A stretch of DNA of 64,000 nt from Tigriopus japonicus (Eukaryota > Arthropoda > Copepoda > Harpacticoida > Harpacticidae). The notes beneath the pieces are model-generated. The model ran no database searches. It was not told the origin of the DNA and saw nothing but the letters and a program-made list of their open reading frames with translations. A program made the position numbers and the translations under genes. The first letter of the stretch is position 1. Each line of letters begins with the position of its first letter. The stretch lies in NCBI GenBank assembly GCA_010645155.1, contig CM021322.1, forward strand, positions 12,984,538-13,048,537. Reading direction: 5' to 3'. Of the stretch, positions 10,901 through 24,463 are shown piece after piece.

Positions 10901-11828
10901 TCCACTTAAACTTATTGCCAAAATTGCAGTGTCCATCTTAAAGTTGATTTCTCTTCATATTTCGAGATTTTTAGTGGTCAGCTACAACATTAACGTGTTC
11001 AAAAATCAAAGTCACGCTGAGTAAGCAAAAAGGCCAAAAATTTAACAGAGGCACCCACGACCATTTCTTCCTCAAGATAGCGCAGATTATCACTTTTCTG
11101 TCTGATTGACGGTCAACTTTGCTTGCTCTGAGGGCGAGTTGTTCATTGTGAGAACGAGAGATGGCACCCAAACAAGTTAAAGGTGTGCGAATTATGCGAC
11201 AGTCATGTAGGTGATCAGAATGTTGGCTTTCTTTAAAATCCTCGATTGCCTTCTTCTGCAAACGAGACCTTGCTTGGATTGAGTAGACTACGTATTTCAA
11301 ATTTCTACCGAATGCCCTAACGAAAAGTTATGCACTGAAGTGAGCAAGGGTTAAAAGAACTCGTCCTTTAGTGACAAACCAATTACCAGAGAAGGGCTAT
11401 ATATCAATGGAACTAACTCTAAACCGTCCTACGGAATTCAACCTATTTTAAATGCAATGTACAACATAACTTGGGCGCAATCCACTCCTATCTTGATTTA
11501 GTTCCAGTAGAGGCTTATATCTAGATTAGAGAAACATCTATCAACAACTGTAGAACCCATCATGTGTATAGATAGACCAGAGGCTATTCTTTACAATCTT
11601 GAAAAGTTTGCGAGACCTTTGAACGGCTGAAAGTGAAGATCGACCCCCATCGTGTGTTGGATCGTTAATTATGTTCATGGACCAAAGATATGGCCCAATC
11701 AAACGAGTGACCTGAAGTTAGATCCGACAGATATCGCCAATTAAGTTCCCAATCATAACCGAGAATGGGCCGTTCTTTCATTGTCCAAGCTCACGTCAGG
11801 TTCTGTGTCTCCAGCTGAACGGACGAGT
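7986..11828. other. Gene-poor AT-rich stretch
   Basis: No gene that I can support on either strand. The only structure is a patch at 9558-9672 with alternating aaaaggaatg and attcctttt blocks, which can pair with each other and may be the remains of a repeat. Confidence 0.4.
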
Positions 11829-11829
11829 G

Positions 11830-11860
<31 letters not shown>

Positions 11861-11871
11861 GCTATTGTTAA
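11830..11871. repeat. (GTT)n microsatellite
   Basis: A dozen tandem GTT units, 3' of the LDLa gene. Confidence 0.9.
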
Positions 11872-12296
11872 TGTTGTAGCAGTGGTTCGGCGAGTAGGAC
11901 TGATTAGGGGCATGCCAAGACTGCAGACAAAAGCTATTGTGGAATCTCACAATAATTCCCACTAGGTAATACTTCTGAGAAAAAAAAAATCATAGTCATG
12001 GTTCATAATTCAAGGTTTAACTGATCCTGCCGACGACGGCGCATATGGCAAAAAAAGAGGAAAAGGGTCAACAATAGAGAAAAAAGGGTGGGAAATCATC
12101 GACTTCAGAATGGGCTTTTGATAGCCACTTGACCTCAACATCTTCTTTTTGATAATGTTTAGATGTATCGCCGATAAAAAACAGGTACTAAAGATCCTTC
12201 GAGTAACTGCTTCATTGTTTCATATTTCGATCAGTAGATGGCTCTTTCACTCATGTTAGGCAAAAACTCAAAGGAAACGACGCCATCTCGCGGCTA

Positions 12297-15200
12297 TCAA
12301 GTTAGAAACGGGATTCGGATGCCGTATCGTTTTTCCATCCAATCATTACAAAGGCTTTCTCTTGGTGCACAAATGTTCCTGTCAGAGCCCTCAAATCCGC
12401 AATCCATCAAACTCTGACCATCCTCTAGAGTCAAGCATTTGCCTTCACAAAACTGATCGAGGCAGATGGGCTGTCCTTGACAAAGGGTTTGGCCCACTCG
12501 ACAATTCTGGCAGAATGACGGATCCTCATCCGCCCCATCGAAACAATCGCGTTTCCCATCACAAACCTATTAGATTAGAGTGTGTGGGGCGAGATAAAGA
12601 AGAGAGACTCGGTGAGAGAATACTTATGGTGTCATTTGACCACCCGATTGAGGTTTGAAATTACCTGAGGCGTGCTTAAGCACTGGCTGCCACATCTAAA
12701 TCTCCCAGGTCGGCACTTATTTTGACAGGTTAAAGACTCGGGAATGCATTCATCATCACACAAGTAGAATCTTTCCTGCTTGGGCCCGGCCTTTGCTGGG
12801 CATTGACGTTGACAAGGAATGTTGGTACAAAGGATGCGATCGCCACAAAACCAGGCGTCATAGAACTTGCACTTGCCTCGACACAAATCCGTGAACTCTT
12901 CGGCGTGACATTTGGGATGGTGGGTCAAATCCAGCTCATTCACACCCATCTGATATCTCTGTGGGATCTAGATATAGAAATAAACACGGAACACGGAATA
13001 TAGGCAAGGCCCATTGGATGGATAGTCTTTGTCTAGGACCTCACCTGCCCCGGCTCGTGATTGATGAACTTGGTCCAACATGCGTTACTGCATTTGACCC
13101 ATAGTTTGGTGGTGGTTTCGGAAACCCTCACCGAGGTCGGGCATTGGCCTTGGGCATCTGGCACACAACTGCCTTGAAGGAACAGTTGGTCTCCTTGAGG
13201 CGAATCATTCCACACACCAGAGTCGCACAATCGCCCAGTTACATTCACAAAGATGGCGTTCCCAACGGATGGATGTTTCCTCAAGTCATTACACCCTGTG
13301 CCAAGAAATCAGTGTGTCAGGCAACCCGTTTTTTTGTTGTTGAGAATTAGTGAAGTCAAAGTGTGGTTGCTTTGTGCGTTTTCTATCTAAAACATGATAG
13401 CAAGTAATATTGGATTTTTTTTCATATCTAGCCTCTCAAATGTGCCCACTCTTTCTTTCTTAAATGAGCAAATGAGTGAGATCGATATCGATTGTCAAAG
13501 AGGGACATTGATTCATGACCTCGACGACGACTACGATGGCTAGAGCTTTGAAGAATGAGCCTCAATTTAGCGGTCAATGAAAAATTTGTTCAGTGTGCAA
13601 AATTGAGAGAGAAAGAGTCAGAAGCTCGGTTGTTGAGGTTGTTTGGAAGTATTGTAAAAGCATATCTAGAAGCATTGAAGAAGCATACGAGACGGAGTAG
13701 AGATAACCATCCATGCTCAATCAAGTTTTGCTACATAACCTGCGTTTTTCAATCGCATCTTATGTTGCGGAACTTGATCAAGCATGTTTTTTCTACTCCG
13801 TCTGATATGCATCTTTCATGCTTCTTATATGCTGCTAGATATGCTTTTACTATTCTTCCAAACTTCCTCAACAACCGACCTAGAGACGCATTAACGACAG
13901 GGATGAAGAACGCAAGGAACGAACTCATTGTTGTCGTTGATTATGATTGGTAGGTCGTTGTCAAGCTTTTTTGCCGGTTTCTTATTTCATTTACTTACAT
14001 TATATGAAAATCGTGCACATAATTGCAGTGCCTGGACTGCCTGCTCATGGACTCGAGGTCTGTCGATCGTTTAATGAATCTGTGATATTGCAAAGTAACT
14101 CTTCTCGTAAAAATGGAGCGATTTCATCTTGCAATCAGACTCGAAAATCTCGAGCCTACCTGTATTTACTTCAGTCTCTACCCAACAAAAATGTCAATCG
14201 GCCCCCCGAAGTCCAACATGCTTTATCAAATTCAATCAAATGTAAATTTTACGTCGGCTTATGATGGTCTCGAATACTCTTGGCATTAGTGATGTGCAGG
14301 GCTCGGACAAAGTTGCAACTTTTGAGGTTTTGAATCAAATTTGGAAAATTTTCGATTTTTCCACATTAACAAGCTACAAAATTTTCTGTTTTCCTACCTG
14401 GGTAGTTGCATGAAATTCAGGGAAAAATTGTTGAAATTTGAAATTTCAAAAGCATTTTTCAAAGACGTTTTGCTATTTATGTGATTATCATTCCGGAGAA
14501 AACTGAGTTTTTAACAACGAAAAATTAAATTGAGATTTTTGAATTACTTTTGTCATTTTTTTAAAAAAATTTACGTCTGAACATATACTTATGGTTGAAC
14601 ATGTATCATACTTTTCGCCAAATTTGACATATTCTGGGCCAGTTCCCACATTTAAAGACAAAAGGCGATTTTTTTGCCAAAATGATGACAACTTTTTTTT
14701 GTAATTTTCGTCAAATCGATGGCAACTATGTTACAAAAATTGCAACTTTAGACCAAAAGGTGGCAACTTTATCCGAGCCCTAGTGGCGTGTTTCGAGTTA
14801 AATTTCTAGTGTTGCTAGGTTGGTCCTTGTTTACGTTTTTGGGTCAAAAAGCTTACCACAACCAGACTCTTGGAAATCCTAGTGACCAAAGCTCAGAGGC
14901 ACATCAGCACTACTTGGCATCCATCTTCTGAATCTCATTAATAAATCAATATGCGTGAAGTCATCTCAAGACCACGATCTGATATGAAGCATTTAGAATG
15001 CGCTTTCCTAACGGTGATGATAAGTTTGAATTTAAACTTGAATAGGCTTGAAGTCAAACGAGGAAATAACGAAATTGTGGAAAAACAGAAAAGTACCTTG
15101 AAGGTTGTCGATTCGTGAGATGCAACGGGCTTCGGAAACGCACCAATAATGGTCGCAAAATTTGTCACATTCGTCTTTTGTTTGGGCACAATCTCCGGTC

Positions 15201-16825
15201 TTGCATTTGTTTTCCGTGTCCAAGTCTTTTCCCTCGTCCCCGGGACAGACTTGATCCTTGCAAATAATTTCTTCACCGCACTTTTTACTCCCCACTTGAC
15301 AAGTCCCGCAATCCTCTTCATCCTCCTTGTTTCCGCAATTCGCTACGCCATCGCATTTTTCACCAATTTCGTAACATTGATGACTGCACGGAATCATGCC
15401 CTCTCTGAAAGCAAATGAAAGTGTTTAAAGGGTGTGAGGGTGGGAAACGTAATTTAGCTCAAATTAATGCAGGTCTACGGACTTTTTGAACTCTTGTGAC
15501 CATTCCTTGGTATTTCTGTAAATCTCTTGTCATTAAGTCATTAAAAAGTGAACTTTTAGCCACTTCTGAAAACAAAAAATCCACCCCAAAGAAGTTTTAA
15601 AAAATTGGGAGAAACAGCAACGCACACATTTCTCTAAGGAGCAAGTTGACGTTGGGCTCTAAGGTTAGCTGCCCAATCAAATTCAGTGGCTCTTGATTAG
15701 AAAATTCCTTTTCCAGTCATGAGCAATCCCTGACATTTATGGTGCTTGCCCAGCCTTCGTCCGGTTCATTTAGGGAGTCGTTTAAAGTGGTGTTGGACCA
15801 ATGGGCCTCCTCGCGGTCGGTGAAGGAGACAAAATGCCGGTTAATTGCAGCTATTCAACCTGTAGGATCCGTTTTATTCTCGAGGGTCCCCAGTAAAGGA
15901 GTAGCGGAATGTGAGATGTTACACACACGAAGACCCTCCTTGTCCGATGAAAAATCTAGGGCAATTTGTCCCGGCATTGTTCAACGCAAATCTATCATAT
16001 CTGACCACGACCCCACTCAAGACTCCAAGTGCAAGCAAGATACAGGGGTCTACGTACGTAGTGGACGAAACAATAAAGATGTAGAACAACGCACATTCCA
16101 GGGCAACCCGCTACCAATATGCAACAAATAACACCCGGCCTTAGTTTCGCCCTCGTTTTGGCCCTCATATGAATAGACCAACCAATAACTAAGATCTATG
16201 TGAGCTAGTTGATGAGCATTGCTTACTTACTAACTTTCAATGTGAAAGGTAACCTCGCATTCGCAAATTCGTGAACTAGTTTTGCATCGATTTATGTGAA
16301 ACAGTCTGTTTCTAGTTGTAGTCAAGAGGTATTTATTTGTTAGTTCGTGCGTCCATAAGTACATGTTTAACATTAGACGATTCAAATAAAACAACGAAAC
16401 AAATAAGTGATTCAGAGAATACAGTGTGCGGTGCATTGAGATGGATCGAAACATAAGTTTGATAAGACATTGATGAAAGAGCAGTATAGTACCGGTAGAA
16501 GCTAGAGGGTTAGGCCTCTAATAGAAGCCAATGCGTAAGAAGCAGCGGAAATTCAGAGTTTTCTGGGAGGCTTCGATGAATTTTTAATCACCGCCATCGG
16601 TCATATTAAAAATGGAGAGGGATTCAACTCGCTTCACCGCTCATACTTGGCTGCAATTGTGCATCTCAATGATTGGACAGACTCTCTATCTATCTTATCT
16701 CTCTTTCTCTCTTTCTCTTTCTCTCTCTCTCTCTCTTTCTCTCTTTCTCTTTCTCTCTTTCTTTCTCTCTTGCTCTCTGTCTTTCTTTCGCTCTCTCTCT
16801 TTCTCTCTCTTTCTCTCTCTCTCTT

Positions 16826-16868
<43 letters not shown>

Positions 16869-19800
16869 ATCTTTCCCCGTTCCTCACGAGGTTTATAGCG
16901 AACAACCACCTCTACGCTGTTTGGTTCCAAATCCCGCTTGTATTAAACACGGCTGCCGATCTAGATAATGTCTTTATTATGCGGGCAGCGACAGCGTGGA
17001 TAGAGATGGGGAAAAAAATTAAGCACGAACTCCAGATTATGCAAAAAGGCGCCTTAATGCTAGCCACTTGCTTGCCCTGAGAGGGGGGATTTAGTTTTTC
17101 CATTCGAATATTGCCGCGACGCACGGCCTGTTTGTTGCAAAAAGTGAAAGATAATTATACTCCTCAGAATCATCGTTTGGCACCCATCCTGATCCTGGAC
17201 AAAAGTGTCCTCAGAAACCTTAAAATTTGAGGGAACATCCAACATTTCCATGTTTCAATAACGGCGTGTGAAGTTTTCGAAGGAAGATGGGGGAAGGCAG
17301 ATTCTCTCTGACTTAGTCCAGGCGGGGGATTGTTTTCTATTGTTATTGGTGATGAACTCGTCCAATAACAATAGGGGCAAAAGCTTTTTGGCACCCAAGA
17401 TTTTTTTCGACACCGTCCCAAGTGAAGTACGTGTACGTACAGAGTGGTGGGCCTGCGCAGTCCATACACATGGACCTCCTTTATTCTAGACTCGGTAGTC
17501 CTTGTGAGTAAAAACAATCTTGCTTTCGCCCGTCAAGTGTGATACGACGTGCACGTTATTGTTGCACGATGATGATCATGGATGATCATGAAAAATAAGT
17601 AGGAGATGGTGATCAAGATCTACACGATATGTCAGTTTTCTTTGGTGGGTCTTGGTGGATGTTCTACCGTCGAATGGGTCGAAAAGTCTCCACTTGGAGT
17701 AAACCAAGTCTGTCGTGCGGGTCTACGACTACGTTCGTATGTGTACGTGTACATCATCGATACAAGCGCAAGGAAGAACTTGACTTGTCCGATCCCATCT
17801 CTTTACGCACCTTAAGCAAGTGGCATTGCAGGCCTGTCTGTGTGTCACACAAAGTGAATCTGAGCATCGTTCATAACCAATGGAGCATTCTCGATTCGGC
17901 CCACAAGGGAGATTGAGCCCACGGGTCTTACACAAGAGTTTGTCCCCGCACTGACGCATTCCATCCGCGCAACCAGAGCAATCGATCTCATCGGAGCCAT
18001 CTGAACACCCAAGAAGTCTCGAACCATCACAAACCCATCTGAAAATGAAATGGATGAAAACATTCTCATTGTACAAGGAGGGTTTCACTTTCTCTGGACT
18101 GTTCTATGGCAACTCCCTACGACTCAGCAGGATGGAAGTTTGCTTTTGTATATTTATTTGTTTACCCATTCAAGCCAGCATTAGCTATAAAAAAGAGCCA
18201 TTCTGGCCACCAATCAAGATCACAAGGAGCTCTGAATCAACATCCTACGTTCTTGTGCTCCCGAGTAACTGGGATATTTGAATACAATGGTCGTTTTATT
18301 TTCTCATGTCTCTCAAATAAATTGCCCCATTGTTGATTACTTGTCCTCATTCACTGTGTTTATACGCTACTTGGAGTGATTTAAAGATGTCTTTTTTATT
18401 TCTTTCTCTCTGGCTCAATCAGCGTCTCACACCCCAATATCTCGTAGAGTTGTGCTCGCAGTCATCCAGCTAGCCCATTAAGGCACGAACCCAGTACGTT
18501 TGTTCCATCAAAGTCCGTCTTGCAATTCGTTTCAAAATGGCCCACTTGCTCAGGTTCGTTCTCTCAATGCTGCTTTGAATGACAGGTCAAACACAACAGA
18601 ACACTCGATCGAAGTTGTTCGTGTCTTGAGATCGTTTTGCTGGCAATGACATCTCCTCAAACAATGAAGATTGAAAATTGTTTATACAAATGCTGACTGT
18701 CGTGGAGTGGACAACCCTTATGTACACTAATGCACTCGCACTTTCACTCAGTAAGACAGGAAAAATAATACAAAAATCCCGAAAGAACGCTTTCCAAGGT
18801 GACATTTTTCCGGGCCATATGTTTTGTATGCGCATGCAGTAAATACAATCGTGTTCAAATATATTAGCCAACGTGGAAATGTTTGCAGCCACGTCAGTAA
18901 CCATGTTGGGCGAGAGAAGAGTTGTTTGGAAAGTTATTTCTGACAGAAAACTTATTTTTTCAGAACAATTTTAGGAATTGTTGAACAATTTTTCGATGAC
19001 CCTACAATTTTTCAATATGTTTTGTGTATGGGAAATCTATGATGTCTAAATTTTGGTAAGTTCGGTTGACTTTTCAAAGCGTTATTGTGGGCTTTTTGGA
19101 TGACAGTCAACTTTGAGATAAACTAGATAAGTAAGAGGACAACCATTGTCGTCGTGCTTCGGAACATTTAGTGGTAACTTCAAAGCTAGAGCTCTTTAGT
19201 AAGGTTGTTGTTAATAATGATAAAACGTTAAAGGTTCAACACTTTTGAGCTCAGTAGGATGAACAGTAATGTGGGTCATGAAATTCAGCGAGGGTAGCGT
19301 ACCTGAGAGGAATGCATTTGTTCTCGTTTTGACACAACCAATATCCCTTGGGACAAGCTTCTCCGCAAGGGCTCGTCTTTGGTATGCACTTGTCCTGACA
19401 TTGCCACTCTTCCAACCGATCACAATAAGCAACACACATGGTTTGGTGACCATTGCCGGCATCCGCTCTGAAACATTCCAAAATATCATTTTTTTGGCTG
19501 GAGAATGGAAAATTAACCATAGGAGGGAGTACAATTGCATCGTGCTTTGAATTGGTTGACCGCTATGATAGTGTGATCATAGAAAGAACGGTTAGTACAT
19601 CTGGTCACAAAGGGAATCCGCCAACGGTATCCTCCAAGAGCCAATGTCTCGAATGGATTCGTACGTTCTTGCTCAATGGAGCAAAAAGAGTCGCCATCCT
19701 TTAAGACACATTCATTGGTCTAGTCCAACAAAACAGCTCGCACTCATTTTCTTACCTTAGTGGTCTTTGAGTGTTCCAAGCACAGGTTCGATTGCAGGGC

Positions 19801-21573
19801 ATTCCCGGTACCAGGCAAATAATCTCCGGCTTAAGTTTGTATTGGTCCACATTGTCCGTAACATTTGATCCATAGTCTTCGAGGTTGCACAGCTCAGCAC
19901 TTTGTTCAAGGACAATTCCCTGGGAACAACAGAAAGAATGCAATCTTTAACTTTCCGTCAACAACAGTTCTATACCTTAGAGTTTTCTTTAGAGGCATGT
20001 TTTGAAGCCTTTCGAAATAGCACCTGGCCCCAATGATGGGCCCTTCAAAACTTGACTACGTGATGCTCGGATAAACTGGCACTCTGCTTTGAATACTTGA
20101 ATGAATCTCGGCTGTCGCGCTCAGCAAACAAACGCCAATGGGAACAATTGGGACGGATATCTTTTCACTACCGGGAACGCAGACCAACCATAAACACAAT
20201 GGCATCATCGTAAGCTCTCTCGCCTCCATCTGGAATGGTCCAAAAAGTTTGGCACGAAGTGCGCCATAAATTCCTCCCCCAGTCCTCCTTGCAATGTGCA
20301 AATTGTGCATTTGAAACAAAAGTACAAAATAGGCACACCATCCCAGATACTTGCCTGGCTCATAGAAACTCAACTTGGTCCTCCAGACTCGATAAAGAGA
20401 GCAGCACACCGTAGTTTTGCTCATAAACACCCGAAATTGTTCATCTACGTCAAGTTAAATATGCTCATCTCCTATCAACGCCATTCTGTATTATGCAAAG
20501 ACGAGTGACTACCCAACACGAACACCAACTATCACCCCCAACAAGCTACGTGCATCTGGCATTTCAATCCCCTTCATTCAAAGAGGGATGAAGGCACAAG
20601 TTGTTGCTGTTGTTTGTTTTTGTTGTTGTTGTTGTTGTGCGTCGTTGTCACCGTGGCTGCTGTTGTTGCTACTCACCTCATTGAGACGATTTTTTGTTGC
20701 CTTTTCTCGATTAGACTTGCAAATAGGACGAGCATTTTCATAACACGGCTCATAAGGCAAAAGGCACCGGTTTTGACAGATCCAATTCCCGCCCAGGGCC
20801 TTCCTCAAACCAGCTAGAACGGTTTCAGCGCCTCCCAACTTCAAACTGGAAGGAGTTAGGTGGGCAATATTGCCGCTAAGACATTCACGCTCTGAAATGA
20901 AACGGCGAGACACATTCAGATTTGGCAACGAATTGGAAAAAAAAGACGTGGATTCAACTTAAAAGACATGCCCAGGGCGGAAATCATGATCATGACATGT
21001 CCAAAATCTTCAAGAAAACGTGCCTTCATCTGATCAGTAGATCTCAAGAATCAGTTGAATTCGATTTGATTTCTTTGGGCCTATTCTGCCTTGAATGGTA
21101 AATTTCTTGCAGTGGGCGTTCTTCTAGTTTATCTCGCCCCTCTGTCTATCTTCCTACTAGCTTTTATTCAGACAAACAGACAAAACCATCGCCTATTTGA
21201 CAAAAATATAAAGAAATCGATCAAAGATTCCTGGTTTGAAGTGTCGATGGCCCGACATTCTAAGTGCATTCCAAGTCATAACTGGAGGGATTTTGAGGGT
21301 TTGCTCACCTGTCACGCAAACGCTTAAGGTATTACTGATCTGACTTGAATCCTCCTGGATTGGCGAACGGGCTTCAAGAAATAGTTGATCTTGAGGAAAA
21401 TCTGAGGAAATAGCTCCACTCTCGAGGTTGCCCCACAGAATTGGATATTCGTCAGAAGGACACAAAGGATGTCTCTCGGCGGTCTTTTGATCTTGGGAGG
21501 TGGTTAAAGCACAACTATGGAGAAGACACAGGAACCCGGTCAAGACACGAGAATATGCCCAAACTGTCCACAT
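12297..21573 (-). CDS. Secreted cysteine-rich protein with three LDL-receptor class A domains
   Basis: Nine exons on the minus strand (high to low coordinate): 21573-21309, 20891-20677, 19919-19756, 19467-19303, 18038-17811, 15404-15097, 13295-13045, 12958-12665 and 12566-12297. Every junction is GT/AG, every phase closes, and the sum is 2160 nt (719 residues plus stop). Residues 1 to about 26 are a signal peptide (hydrophobic VLTGFLCLLHSCAL). LDLa domains with six cysteines lie at about 253-290 (CDG...CSDGSDE), 344-378 (degenerate, CDGVANCGNKEDE) and 614-649 (CDGKRDCFDGADE). Each is followed at once by a small module C-x2-C-x6-C-x5-C. No C-terminal membrane helix or GPI signal is seen, so it is probably extracellular. 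LDLa domains bind calcium and usually ligands; the partner here is unknown. The start of exon 8 could be nine bases further in (AG before ATG). Intron 5 holds a CT microsatellite and intron 6 holds two repeats. Confidence 0.8.
13623..13881. repeat. Foldback repeat, full copy 2 (in intron 6 of the LDLa gene)
   Basis: Starts agctcggttgttgaggttgt and ends cctcaacaaccgacct. The arms carry gcatatctagaagcat, gagacggagtag and cgcatcttatgttgc in both orientations. It lies between exons 6 and 7 of the LDLa gene, so the pre-mRNA would contain a hairpin of about 120 bp. Confidence 0.75.
14298..14781. repeat. Inverted-repeat element with GGGCTCGG termini
   Basis: The left end agggctcggacaaagttgca is mirrored at the right end (ggtggcaactttatccgagccct). 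A second element with the same ends is at 34398-34935. It lies in intron 6 of the LDLa gene. The interior is AT-rich with repeated ttgcaact/tggcaact words and no coding frame. No clear target duplication, so the superfamily is not assigned. Confidence 0.65.
16682..16871. repeat. CT-rich microsatellite (CTCTTT-type)
   Basis: About 190 bp of almost pure C/T on the plus strand built from ctctct and ctttct units, in intron 5 of the LDLa gene. It makes long spurious reading frames rich in Ser/Leu or Arg/Glu in all frames; these are not genes. Confidence 0.95.
20600..20642. repeat. Interrupted (GTT)n microsatellite
   Basis: GTT repeats just past the donor site of exon 2 of the LDLa gene (exon ends at 20677), inside intron 2. 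Confidence 0.8.
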
Positions 21574-22337
21574 TACGATGATTCTTTAAACTGACGATGG
21601 AGAACCCACTTAGGACAAAGTGGTCCGAGTAAGCCGAAGTACGTAAGGTTGTTGGTTTGAGAGTTGCCTCCAGCGTTGGGTATGTAGTTACCGTGTTCGT
21701 TGTTGTGCTACGTTCAGTTCCTACCGTACGGTACATTGTTCTCAATTGCATTCTCATTCTAGCATGTTCTTTATGGGCGTGCTGTTAAACATGATGGAAA
21801 CGCTCCTGACACCGTGCTGCTAGAACGCTTTTCAAGGACAACATCATCTTTAAATCTGAGATTCATATCCCTTTTTGACACTACTCCTCGGTGTCGTTGT
21901 TTCAACGACACGTTGGTAGATACGCCCGACTAACTTCTTGCTCAAATCCAAAGTTATCATTATCATTATATTCCATTAACACATCTAGTCAAGACTCTAC
22001 GCTTAATTCGTATCATCTCAAGGTTGAATTGGCAGCCAAAAGCCAAGAATACCAATTTCAAGAAAATGATTGAATTCAAGACAATAGAAAATCGCCAATC
22101 ATTTTGGTGTTGTGGCCACGTGACTGGAAAGGCCTATACGTGCCACCAGTCCACAGAGGTGGAACCGAATAGAGGCCACAAATAGAGTTCGAAGACATTA
22201 TTTTTTTTTCCTAGAGATGTCTATTTATAGAAAACAGTTTTTAAGATCATTCGATTCATTTTGCTTTACTTGATACAAAATTTGATCAAACCCAAGCACG
22301 AATTGCATCCGGTATCAATAAATTTGAATAAAACGTA

Positions 22338-22569
22338 CAGGGTTGTCACGTATTACAGCACCTAACTAGACCAGGACACATTACGTTTATGATTATTTTG
22401 CACAAATACAAATCTATAGAGAGAGCAGTTTTAGGTATAGCCAGTATACTTGAAATTAATTGATTTGTTATGAATGTTACCCCGCATTCGACCACGAATA
22501 AACTCTATTGTTTCGTTTTGTCACAATTTTCCCCCAAAGTTTTCTGGGCTCTAATTTGAGGCAACCCTG
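22338..22569. mobile_element. Short MITE with CAGGGTTG ends flanked by TA
   Basis: Left end CAGGGTTGTCAC and right end ggcaaccctg are near-perfect complements, with TA outside each end (22336-22337 and 22570-22571). Size 232 bp, no coding capacity. Ends and TA flanks suggest a Tc1/mariner-type MITE like those at 44078, 49228 and 59571. Confidence 0.6.
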
Positions 22570-24463
22570 TATGCCACCGGATTTCTCTTAATTATCATTT
22601 TGTGAATGCATTATTTACAACATATTTCAAAAGCTTTAACCCTAAAAAAGAACACGTTATTTTTCTTCGAGTACGATTACATGTACTTTTTCCTATTTTT
22701 AAAAGTGATATTTTGTGGTCACTTGCTATGCTATTTTTGGCAAATTCTTTGGCATACAATTGAACCACCGTGAAAAAATACTCCTTCATTTTGATATAGA
22801 CATCTCGTCACGAAGGCACATTCACGGGATTGCTATCACGCTCGATCTCCTTTTTCAAAGTGTTTGTTTGATGACTTATTAAATTTTGAATTGTACGAAG
22901 TTTTGATATGGGGATAGGAGGGTGCGTCTCAATTGGAATATTCTGGGGATGCTGAACCAGTACATAGTTTTGAACCCAAAAACCTCCATAAAGCGTCTTC
23001 TGAGAATCTCATTGAATTTGCCATTGGAAGTTAGTTGAAACACTCCTTCGCACCTCAGTCTTTAATTTAGAACAAAATCGCACATTTAAGCACTTCAAGG
23101 CTGGTCTTATGACGACTAGTCTTGAAACAAGTGCATACTCATAAAATACTTCAAATATACCTTGTTGCGCTTGCTTTTTTTCGTGTGGATTCAACGACAC
23201 GGTCGATTCCAATTTAACATCAATAACTCATCGTCGTGGAAGCTGGTCAGAATGTGAGCCCAGGGACCACTAATAGGCCCATAGTTTCATTTACTGAGTA
23301 AACAAGTAATTACTGCATCCAGCCATGGACAGAGAGAGAGGTACTCCAGGCAAGCAAGCAAGGAAGCAAGTCAGCAAGCCAACGACGCCAAGAGAGGGGG
23401 AAGAAAAACCCAGCGTTTCAAATTGCCTTTCTCTGATTTATGAGCCGCCAAAGGGAAAGAGAGGCCGATCGACCCTTCTCAGAAGGATTAAATGTTTTTT
23501 TCGTTGCCATGATATTTTAAAAGCCTTGGGATTTTGTTCTCGCAATATCAAATCTGCTAATACATGCAGTCAACCAGGCCAGAACCAACGTTCGCTTGAC
23601 GCATTTACCTCTGTAAGTACGAAGTAAGCGCCACCACCAAACCATATCTGATAAGAGACCACCCAATCAGCTCGCACCAACCTGAAGAACAAATGAAAAC
23701 ATTGAAAAGGATTGTCATGACGTGCTATAAAAAACAGCCGTATACATTTGAAAGGAAGAGTGGAACAAACCGTTGGGTTGCAACAAGTGCCTACCGATGC
23801 AATTAAGCATACATAGGAAGTTGAGCCTTACCTACAAATACAGTAAAAACCTGTGCGCATTCTGGTACTACATTTTAAGCCAAATGTACCGTCCTAAAAG
23901 TGATTCGATCAATCCGACAGAAATCTCGTGCTTCTGAGAGATTTCAGAATTGCTCAACCCGGAAAAGGGAAAAGGGGTTTACGAGGAATGCCATGAGTCC
24001 GAACTCAGTGTCAGTTTGTGTCTGATGCTCTGTTGGTGGTCCAAACCACCTTTCACTGCATTCGCATCTGCGAGGGGTGTGCCAAAGCATAAGCAATATA
24101 TCTCAGTATCCACCATAGACGGAGAGGGGTCCCAATAAATTTGGGAGCTTGAATATTTAACCAAATATGCTTGTTTCTTTTGTGACCATGAAGGGCAGCA
24201 GTGTGAAACTGAGGGCAGCTTTTCAGTTCAGCTTGCATTTGGTACATTTGACTTATTGAAATATCCTCCTGATATCTTCAATACTTGAATTGTATTCTGG
24301 CAAGCCCGTAAGGTCCTTTCAGCTGAATGTTGGTCTGTCTATATCAGCTGGAACAACGACCAATTTTCTTCCAGACCTAGTAAATAAATGTCAGCGCATT
24401 TACAGATTTGCATTTTAAGAACTAAGCACATGGGAAAACGAGTTAGTTGCCTCTTGAAGGACT

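Noticed and set aside
13555..13953. 132-codon plus-strand frame
   Set aside because: Most of it lies across the palindromic foldback repeat 13623-13881 in an intron.
15739..16131. 130-codon plus-strand frame in intron 5 of the LDLa gene
   Set aside because: No recognisable motif, no splice context, and antisense to a well-supported intron; likely chance.
16612..17080. Long overlapping frames rich in Ser/Leu (plus) or Arg/Glu (minus)
   Set aside because: They are translations of the CT microsatellite in an intron of the LDLa gene; all frames are open because the repeat has no stop codons.
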